From: Chrysomallon squamiferum
Lineage: Eukaryota; Mollusca; Gastropoda; Neomphalida; Peltospiridae
Direction: 5' to 3'
Assembly: GCA_012295275.1 (NCBI GenBank)
Contig: CM022670.1
Span: 33,672,938 to 33,736,937 of the forward strand
DNA: 64,000 nt
In this document: positions 55,684-64,000 of the stretch, piece after piece
How positions within the stretch are numbered: the stretch's first letter is position 1
Layout: the number at the start of each line of letters is the position of its first letter
The notes under the pieces: generated by a model
Databases searched by the model: none
What the model saw: only the letters and a program-made list of their open reading frames with translations
What the model was told of the DNA's origin: nothing
Program-made: the position numbers and the translations under genes

Positions 55684-55884
55684 TCATGCTGAACAATGTG
55701 CCAAGCGTGTTAAAGTATAAAGTAATTTAGCGCGTACTGTAAGTTCGATTAAACCATGGGGTATTTCAACATAGATATCGGTAAGTGATACTGTGCTAAT
55801 TAATCTCTGTGTTATATCAAGTTTCAAAGAACGACTGAAACATACAACAATCAGAAACGCTAATACTAAACACCATTTTGCCAT
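55684..55884 (-). CDS. Possible small secreted peptide, unrecognised
   Basis: An ATG-started frame of 66 codons runs on the minus strand. The N-terminus has Lys3 followed by a hydrophobic run at residues 5-16 (CLVLAFLIVVCF), then SRS, which resembles a signal peptide with cleavage near 18-19. The remainder is unremarkable and has only one further cysteine, Cys64, near the end. No dibasic sites or amidation motif were seen. The plus strand carries a strong donor match, TCG|GTAAGTGA at 55781, within the same interval, so the region might instead be transcribed in the other direction. No family recognised; chance ORF remains likely. Confidence 0.2.
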   Translation of the reverse strand: MAKWCLVLAFLIVVCFSRSLKLDITQRLISTVSLTDIYVEIPHGLIELTVRAKLLYTLTRLAHCSA

Positions 55885-55889
55885 TAAAT

Positions 55890-56935
55890 AATAAATTCAT
55901 GTAATTTCGGCATGAATATTTTACACAGCCGATAACTATTATTAATACAATTTTAGCCAAAATTACTAAATCTCTATCATAATTTCGCACAGCGTTTTAA
56001 ATTTAACCGATTCACATTACACCCCCACATACATACTTACTTACAAATTAACTCATCTATTTTTTTTTTTCCCTCCTTGGCCAATTTATTTCTGCAAGTT
56101 TCTAATAACAAGTTAATCATTTATTTCCATCGCAACCTTCGATTCTGATAATTATCTTTCAATGTCCCTAACAGCTCTCCCCGCTCGCTCATTTCGCATC
56201 TGAAGTCATATTCACATAACTGTTCGCCATCTTCGCTTGTTGGTAGATTCTCGAAACATACATACATACACACACACACACATATATATAATAAAGATAA
56301 ATATATAAAAATGATACAATTCGACATTTAATCTGTTGTCCCTCTGATTCATAGCCGCGTGGGAGTGAGTGAATTTCTTGAATTAAAAGCAAGAAATTTG
56401 ATTACAATCGATGCTAGACCATCTACAGGAAAAATGGGTATAATCTTGAAACGTCAGAAATCAATCGATCGGCGTTTACTTTCATGAATCGCCAAGTGGA
56501 AGTCAATTTTGTACACTATACACATGAACCGTGTACGGCCATGTGACCAGCAGTATACAAATACGTACACGAAAAGTGAAAAGCAGGTCGTTCTGCCCAG
56601 ACTCGTTATTTAATATAGCCACCCACGCAATACACAGCCCGTTTGTTTACTTTAATGCTACCCTTGAGTAATGAAAAAATGGGGGGGGGAGAGAAAAAAA
56701 TGTCCTAGGAGGAAAAGTTAACGATTTTTTTCATCCATTCAAAGATGGCTTTTGTAAAACGTTTGAGAGCCATAAGAGAGGGAAATAATTTAATTGCCCG
56801 ATTCAGAATCAGTCTTGTGAATGTTGGTTTGTCGCTTTGGAACACTTTTGCGCCCCATTATTTTCTCTTTCCTTCAAAAAGGACAGTCTAGCATTCCAAT
56901 ATTTCAAAAAGTTTGAAAATAAAAGAACTACGTTC
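55890..56935. other. No gene seen
   Basis: Unique DNA. The interval 56100-56240 and 56440-56660 are less AT-rich; the minus-strand ORFs at 56121-56392 span a short CATA/CA repeat and have no domain. Confidence 0.4.
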
Positions 56936-56936
56936 A

Positions 56937-57028
56937 TATACATATATACATACATATATACATATACAAGCACATATACAACGTATACATACATACATAC
57001 ATGCATACTTACATCCATACATACATAT
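56937..57028. repeat. (CATA)n microsatellite
   Basis: CATA and ATAT units over about 90 bases. Confidence 0.93.
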
Positions 57029-57184
57029 AGAAAACAATTTTTTAACTCAGTACAAATATGATAACCTTCAAACTACAACTGTTCTCAAAACATAATAACT
57101 TCAAAACTACTCTTTTCCCTAACATATAAAGATTACATATCTACTATTATTATTTTGTAAACACAACCCAAACAACAACTAGTC

Positions 57185-57815
57185 ACTACATAATCATTGT
57201 TATTATAAAGAAAAGTGAATACATAACCATTGTTATTATAAAGAAAAGTGAATATATAACCACTGTTATTATAGAGAAAAGTGAATCCATAACTACTGTT
57301 ATTACAAAGAAAAGTTACTATACTACTGATATTATAAAGAAAAGTAACTACATAGTCTATGTTATTACAAACAAAAGTTGCTATATAACCACTGTTTTAA
57401 TAAAGAAAAGTGACTACAATAATCATAAGGAAACGTTACAGTGTAACCACTGTTATCATAAAGAAAAGTGACTAGATAGCCACTATTACCATACATTTTT
57501 TTACTGTATAACAACTATTCGTAAAGAAAAGTTACTATGTAACCACTGCTATTGCGAAGAAAAGTGACTACATAACAGCTGTTATTATAAAGAAAAGTGA
57601 CTACATAACAACTATTATTATAAAGAAAAGTGACTAGATAACAGCTGTTATTATAAAGAAAAGTAACTGCTTAATCACTGTTATAAAGAAAAGTGAAAAC
57701 CTAACCAGTGTTATTATAAAGAAACGTGAATACATAACCACTGTTATTATAAAGAAAAGTGACTTCATAATCACTGTTATTATAAAGAAAAACGAGAACA
57801 TAACTACTGTTATTA
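57185..57815. repeat. 33-bp minisatellite, about 19 units
   Basis: The core TTATTATAAAGAAAAGTGA recurs about every 33 bases (for example AAAGAAAAGT near 57207, 57240, 57306, 57556, 57588, 57621, 57654 and 57750), linked by CTACATAACCACTG-like sequence. Units vary by substitution and 1-4 base indels; one near 57490 is heavily degraded. Confidence 0.95.
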
Positions 57816-57819
57816 ATAA

Positions 57820-58485
57820 AACAGGTAATAAAATTTTATTATTTTAAAACTACACAATCACTATTAATAAACGATAACCAAAACCTAAAGTAATAAATTT
57901 AAAACCATTTGTTTTTTAAATTAAAATTTAAAGAGTTTTAAAAAATATTTTTGTTTTGTTTTTTTCTCTGTCTGTTAATTTGTTTAGCTGGATTTAAAAA
58001 ATATTTCTGATTTATCGAAATATTGCAATAATGTGGTAACAAATGGAAATTCTTCGAGCAAAAAGAAAGAAAAACAAGATGGATAAATGTCAGAATATTA
58101 TAAAATATTGATATAGCGTTTGGAAAACGAAAAAGAAAATCAAAAGGCGCAGATGAATGTTTCAAAAGCATAAAATAAAAATAATAAATAAATGTCAGCT
58201 CGATTGTTTTCAATGAAATTTAGGAGACACTGACTGCTCGAAAGACTATAGGAAATGTATAGAAACAGATAAATTCAATTTAATAACTAAATGTAATAAA
58301 AATGAAAGTTTTGAAGTTATCACTCACTAAGCATGTTGATTAATGATGTACAAAAAGTAACATAAAGAATAAATGAATTTTCACAGACGTCTGAGAACAA
58401 AATATTTAAATGAGAATAAGATAAGTTATAACAGAAACTAGCTTTTCAACGCAGCGAAATATTGGCCTACAAATATGATTGAATT
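57820..58485. other. No gene seen
   Basis: AT-rich unique DNA. A 91-codon minus-strand ORF at 57938-58213 is Phe/Tyr/Ile-rich from composition and has no motif. Confidence 0.45.
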
Positions 58486-58489
58486 TATA

Positions 58490-58695
58490 TCTGTGTATGT
58501 ATGTATGTTAGTATGGATGCGTGCGTGCGTTTGTATTTTGTGCATGTGTGTGATTGTGTGTGTGTGCGTGTGTGTGTGTGCGTGTATATATATATATATG
58601 CATTTATGTTTGTATGTATGTACGTATGTATGCATGCATGTGTGAGCATGTATTTGTGTGTGTGTGTGTGTGTGTGTTTGTATACGTATATATGT
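58490..58695. repeat. Compound TATG/GT/TA microsatellite
   Basis: TATG, TGCG and GT units with a TA core; minus-strand His/Thr ORF is an artefact. Confidence 0.95.
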
Positions 58696-58699
58696 AGGA

Positions 58700-60115
58700 T
58701 ATGTTTGAATTATTAAATCAGGATGTGTATATCGTGTTTTCAAAATAAGTTTAAAAGGAAATGTCCAAACATCATGGACACGTTCTTTTCTATAATCTGT
58801 TTTGTAAAATTGAAAATAAAACACTTTTATAAGTTATAATTTAACCAACGTCACACCATCGTCATGTTTTCGTCACTGGAAAAATTAAGAAAATTAAAAA
58901 GAAAAATAAATAAAACAACCCTTGCCAATAATAGATCTTGATTAAATATTCCAAGATGCTTTTTTTCCTGGATTCATATTAACCATCCGATTGGATGTGA
59001 GGTAACGGAAGGAGACATTAAATAAATAATTTTGCCGTTTCGCTCGGAACTCCCATTCAATAACATTTTATGAATGAACTGTGGCTGCCATCTCCGAATA
59101 GTTGCAAATCAATGAACGTAAATATATCGCTTTTTGCTCACGTTTCGCCAAGACGAATTGAAGTTTCATGAAGGAGGACAATCGTATTCCTTGACGTTGG
59201 TTTGAAAGAATTCTCGAGGTCTTTCCTTCTAGACTTTATTTTCAATTTATTGCAATTACGTTGATTGTGTGGCAGAGCTATAAACAGAATTGCTTGCTGG
59301 GTGAATGAAAGAGCATTTGTTCAGCGTCCTAACCAACCACTCAGTTTTATTAACAACTTATTTTTAGATGAAAGTCTAAGACAATGAATTACTTGTAACA
59401 CGATCAATTACTGTAAAATGTCTGTTAATAAAATCAACTTCAAAAAGCAGTTACCTTTTTTCACCGCAGAGTAAATAAAGGTTTTATGTTTGTGTATTGC
59501 TAATAAAGATTTTGTATGTTCTTTTTGCATGTAATTTATATGTAAGCATAATTTGCCTGAAACAAAATCAATCCCCTACTTCTCGTTAAGATCCCAAATT
59601 CAATAATTCCCGTGAATCCACTCGCTTATCTATTTCCAGTTCCATCCATAGCCCAAAAAAGTTTATTACAGGTTATGATTTATGCTGTCCTATATATGTT
59701 GGACTCTAACCTGTAAGAGTACTTCAAGTGCAACAAAAGTTTTTGTTTGATTTCTAAAGAACAATGATTAATATGACAAAAAAAAAAAAAAAAATATTTT
59801 GTTAATGCTACCCTTGTTGTTTTAACAACGATTAATATACGCAAAGAATTTAAAAAAAAAAAAGGTAAGAAATTTTATGTACAAAATGATCTCAACAGAT
59901 AACTGATGAAGACAAAATATTTATATTTGGCAGTTCTAATTTTAGCGCAGGAAACCATTTTTAATTAATATCTTAACCAATGTAGGAACAACTTAATTAC
60001 AGAGGAAAAAGGTCTAAATTTGGTGTTTAATGTGCTTAATGTCGCTAGATCTAATCATGACTTATTTTACTTCTAATAGATTGTTTTTGTCATCCTTGCT
60101 ATTTACTCATCGGAC
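58700..60115. other. No gene seen
   Basis: Unique DNA, less AT-rich at 58960-59300, with poly-A at 59779-59794 and 59851-59863. Confidence 0.45.
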
Positions 60116-60121
60116 TTTTCG

Positions 60122-60543
60122 GTGACGACGTTTATGACCGTAAATTACACACAAACAGGGATGTCGCTTTTCCCTACAACTTTCCATCGATTCTTTCGCA
60201 ATCCGCAGATCAATCAAAAACATGGGGTCATTAAATTAGCCAAGAGAAAAACCAACAAACTTAACGAGCCAATGACAGGCTACCGCCAAATCGAGCGCGC
60301 TCCCTTCAAGCTGAACTGGCCGTTTAACGTTGTTTGCCGCAAACTAAAAACTACCATCGTGTTGTGTGAGATCAATAGAGATTTATCTCCTGCCCCGTAC
60401 CATCTAGATCTCATCCCATTAACTGACGGAACCGGACAGCATGGCGCGTTTGCCTTGTAGGCTGGTCGTTTGTCAAACATGATATTTTGGATGACTCTTG
60501 CCGAAAATGAGTGGAGCAATGACGTCATTCCTTCTAGATCCAT
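60122..60543. other. GC-richer segment open on both strands, unassigned
   Basis: The plus strand is open from 60122 to 60460; the first in-frame ATG is at 60134. The minus strand is open from an ATG at 60543 to 60280 (87 codons). Base composition is more balanced than in the flanks and there is no simple repeat, which suggests an exon, a conserved regulatory segment or an old element. A TGACGTCA lies at 60520-60527. No recognised domain in either translation. Confidence 0.2.
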
Positions 60544-60549
60544 TAGTTT

Positions 60550-61439
60550 GTAGAAGTAATCTTCTTTTCTTATAATTATTTATTTTCTTGGCTGTTCCTC
60601 TTTCAGAACTTTTTATATTTTATTTCTTTCTTTTTTTTTTTTTTTTTAATTTATTGTGTTTGGCTGGCTATTTGGTTGGTGTGTTGTTAGTTTTGTTTAT
60701 TTGCTAGTTTCTGTCAAATGTGTGTGTTGGTATGTATGTATGTATGTATGTAAGTGTATGAATATATGCACGTATGCACATAATAATACGTATACATCTA
60801 TGAATGCGTACGTGTGTATATCTGTTTGTATCTATATGCTTATTTATCTGTCTGCTTTCGCCAAACGGTCTACCACCGTATATATTATCTTTAACTTCGT
60901 AGTGAAGTATTTGTGTGTTTGTCTAATTTCCGGACTAATGACCTTCCAAGCGATGACTCATTTGGTCACGGAGGAACATCCTGTCTGCCCATCCAGACTT
61001 GAATTAGCACCAGACACAAATAGACCGACGAGCGTGACCGCTACTCTCCTTCATCATAAACCCTCCGCAATAAATAATTCTGGCGGCGAGCTTTGTTTAA
61101 ATATAGACTAAACAAGTTACGCATTCATGAACAGGAAGAAACTTCAGCGAATGGTCAAAACATCAAGCAAATGTATACGATGGTCTGACTATGGTGTCTT
61201 GTGGATTTATGGCATTGGTTAAGTTTGAGACAGGGGACTGTAATTTCTGTTTTATTATTATTTGTTTTGTTTTACTGCAGTATGTCCGAAATATTTCTAC
61301 TATTATTTTTCATTAAACTGAGGTAATATATTTTATTACTTCAATTTAGTCGTTTCAGTTTTTATGCTATTTAACTGCGATAACTTATCTTTTATTTTTC
61401 TAAAAATAATTGATTTATGTCGGGTTTTTCTATTTTGGA

Positions 61440-61440
<1 letters not shown>
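60550..61440. other. No gene recognised
   Basis: TATG repeat at 60730-60770. A 151-codon open frame at 60656-61111 spans it and continues into GC-richer DNA at 60930-61090, without a known domain. Confidence 0.35.
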
Positions 61441-61441
<1 letters not shown>

Positions 61442-61515
<74 letters not shown>

Positions 61516-61516
61516 G
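61442..61516. repeat. (TTA)n microsatellite
   Basis: About 24 TTA units. Confidence 0.97.
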
Positions 61517-61797
61517 CTGTTTATGATTTATTATTTTATATATAGGCTCATCCTGTTATCTTTACAATCGAAGAAATATTAAATGATATATAAAGTCAAA
61601 CGATTTAAATAAGTCGCATTTTTCTCTTTGAAGCTAATTTTCTCAGGGGCTTGAATTACAGTTTCACTATACATAGACAGAGATATGTAGGTATAATTAT
61701 ATGTCTATGCCTGTGTAAATACTTATATTTATTTATTTATAATTTTTACTTAACGTATTTGTGTTTGTGTGTATGTACAATTTTGTATGTGTTTATA

Positions 61798-61828
61798 GAG
61801 ATAGATGAGTGGGCAGGCAGACAGACAG

Positions 61829-61900
<72 letters not shown>

Positions 61901-61916
61901 GGATAGATAGATAGCT

Positions 61917-61947
<31 letters not shown>

Positions 61948-61977
61948 TGGATGGACAGATAGATAGATGGATGGATG

Positions 61978-62012
<35 letters not shown>

Positions 62013-62176
62013 GGATGGATGGATAGATGGATGGATGGATGGAGATGGATGGATGGATGGATAGATAGATAGATATGATAGATAGATAGACAGAGATAGA
62101 TAGATAGATAGATAGAGACATATAGATACATAGAGACTGATAGATAGATAGATTGATAGATGATAGAACCAAATGG

Positions 62177-62219
<43 letters not shown>

Positions 62220-62275
62220 GAGATAGAGAGATAGATAGACAGACAGACAGAGAGAGAGACAGGCAGGCACATAGA
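61798..62275. repeat. (GATA)n/(GATG)n microsatellite block, nearly 480 bases
   Basis: GATA units interspersed with GATG, GACA and GAGA variants. The three overlapping minus-strand Ser/Ile/Tyr/Leu ORFs of up to 174 codons are repeat artefacts. Confidence 0.98.
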
Positions 62276-62279
62276 GATG

Positions 62280-62935
62280 AATGAATAGAAGGACAGATGT
62301 ATGGACAGATGAATGGAAGGATTAACTTTTTTACGTTATGTTATCTTATTTCACAACATTATTAATTCATCAAAAGAATTTTAATTTTTAATTGATTTCT
62401 ACTTCACTACTTCGATACAACGCCCTGCCTTTAACGTCTGCTGGTGTCGTTTTATGCACAAACCGAGGTAACCCTCGTAAAAAAGGGTGGGTACGGTAAC
62501 CAGATATTTATGAGACGGTAACCGTATCCCAAAACATGCAGTAATATCCCCAAGACTCGTTGTAAAACACACATTAGAAAAAAAGAAGAAAACTGAAAAA
62601 CAAGAAACTGTAAGATATTAACTGTCCCTGCAGATGCCACATAAAAGGATCGTAACAAATATATTTTGAAATGAAAATTATCATAATGGATTTTAAATGC
62701 CCGTCAGATTTGGAATTTAATCACTAATTTAATGGTTTTGTTGCTTTTATGTCACACGGTACAAAGTGAGTAACCTGAACAGCGCAAATTAGTTGTTTGT
62801 GCGGGGTGGGTGGGTAGGCAGCAAACGTTTTTATTATTTTATTTTTGTCGGGTATGTGTGTTACATTTTATTATTTCAGTTCTTTTCTTCTCCTTTTTCT
62901 TTCTTTCTTTATTTATTTATTCACTTTATTGTATT
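62280..62935. other. No gene seen
   Basis: Unique DNA. A minus-strand 68-codon ORF at 62452-62658 is hydrophobic but not recognised. Confidence 0.4.
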
Positions 62936-62937
62936 AT

Positions 62938-62988
62938 CTTTCTTTCTTTCTTTCTTTCTTTATTTATTTTATTGTATTATTGTCACCA

Positions 62989-63055
<67 letters not shown>
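62938..63055. repeat. (TTTC)n and (TTA)n microsatellites
   Basis: TTTC units at about 62938-62962, then about 21 TTA units at 62991-63054. Confidence 0.95.
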
Positions 63056-63294
63056 TGGCGTTTAAAACTTGGACGATAACATCTTTAAGATCTTAAGAAG
63101 ACAGTTTAATAAGTGTGTTTTATTAAGAACATGTTGATAGTCGTGTGTAAACCATCCAGAAAAAAACTGTTTCCTTGCAGCAACACAACGAAAAAAAATC
63201 CTGCTTGTGTCCGATTTTAATGTTAACCTTAACTAAACAGCTGTTATTTCGCCCTGGAAACTGAAATCACCAACGTATGGTGTTTGTTTTTGAA

Positions 63295-63600
63295 AGTCTT
63301 TTGTTTTAAAAATATATATAACAACAAAATACATTAGAGATCTCAGGCTATAAATTCAAAACAAAGCTATTTTGTATATAAAAAAAAAATAATACAAAAA
63401 TACTTTAGAACTCTAGTAACTCAAAGAAAAAATCGATTTTTTATATATAAACTTTTTTCTTTCAAAATATTTATGAGCTTTCGCTCCATAAATTCAAAAA
63501 AGAAATGTTTTGTTTTCTTTGTATTAATATAAAACACCTTGAAGATCTCCAACTATAAATTTAAATCTGAAATGTCTTTATTACAAAATTCCATTCACCC
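63295..63600. repeat. Degenerate tandem repeat of about 70 bp, four copies
   Basis: Variants of AGAGATCTC-GCTATAAATTCAAA recur near 63330, 63403, 63470 and 63537, separated by T-rich sequence such as TTTTGTATATAAA. Confidence 0.6.
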
Positions 63601-63745
63601 GCAACAAAATTTCATGATATTTTTATAATAATTTTTGAATTATCCTTTCTTTATTTTCATTCACCCTAAAATAACTGTATTCTCCTTCTAGTTTCATTCA
63701 CCCCACAATAAATTTATTCACCACTACGTGATCCATTCACCAATT
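63590..63745. repeat. ATTCACC-anchored short repeats
   Basis: ATTCACC occurs five times between 63593 and 63741, usually followed by C-rich then AATAAATTT-like sequence, directly after the 70-bp repeat field. Confidence 0.55.
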
Positions 63746-63749
63746 TAAA

Positions 63750-64000
63750 AAGTACTGCTGTTACAAAAGATGCTGAAGATGTGAGCCTGGTTCTTGGAAT
63801 ATCTGCTAAAGGCAAACATCGTTGGTTTTTGTTGACTGTATCACATGTATTTATCATTATTATGTTTAATGATTTATTGAAATCAGGTCTCCCGCTCACT
63901 GAATTAAGTCCTTTGTAAAGTAATGTTCTGAAATTTCGCAACCTTTCGGCGAAATGCCAAGCTTGCCAGCGAATACAGACAACAGAGAATTCAAATAATT
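63750..64000. other. No gene recognised at the window edge
   Basis: A 75-codon minus-strand ORF at 63714-63941 has no recognisable motif. The window ends in unique DNA. Confidence 0.3.

Noticed and set aside
57185-57815. CRISPR-like array
   Set aside because: Units are contiguous tandem repeats without unique spacers, in a eukaryotic context.
61746-62272. Minus-strand ORFs up to 174 codons
   Set aside because: Pure translations of GATA/GATG tetranucleotides in successive frames.

Overview
The window looks like intronic and intergenic DNA from an animal nuclear genome. It is strongly AT-rich, contains no operons or bacterial-style genes, and is saturated with microsatellites: long CT/GA, CA/GT, TTA, GATA/ATCT and CATA tracts, plus poly-A/T runs. 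The only convincing gene is a secreted cystine-knot protein resembling the trunk/PTTH family of Torso-receptor ligands, known from arthropods and reported in other protostomes. That gene plus the repeat style suggests a lophotrochozoan, probably a mollusc; this is inference and the species cannot be named.

Layout. Positions 1-34 kb hold no recognisable gene, only microsatellites, a nested minisatellite field (about 9.5-10.2 kb), a long TTTTTA array (10.7 kb) and an 84-bp tandem repeat (33.2 kb). At 34.55-34.83 kb a CpG-rich segment carries a CRE palindrome and an E-box and ends in a good splice-donor match, so it may be a first exon or promoter. A 176-bp duplication lies at 38.9-39.2 kb.

The trunk/PTTH-like gene runs from a candidate short first coding exon (40523-40588), across a 343-bp intron of TTG/TTA-rich repeats, into a large terminal exon (40932-41729). 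A polyadenylation signal follows at 42118. The protein has a signal-like hydrophobic segment, an acidic propeptide with several dibasic/furin-like sites and a C-terminal seven-cysteine domain. A 19-residue match to the QGD..SP region of LINE reverse transcriptases lies in the presumed 3' UTR.

From 42.2 kb to the end there are more tandem repeats, notably a 571-bp-offset duplication (44.4-45.3 kb), a 33-bp minisatellite of about 19 units (57.2-57.8 kb) and a block of nearly 480 bp of GATA/GATG (61.8-62.3 kb). One 66-codon minus-strand ORF with a signal-peptide-like start (55.7-55.9 kb) and a GC-richer segment open on both strands (60.1-60.5 kb) are weak gene candidates. No rRNA, convincing tRNA, CRISPR array or intact transposon was seen. 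All motif calls, counts and coordinates were made by eye.
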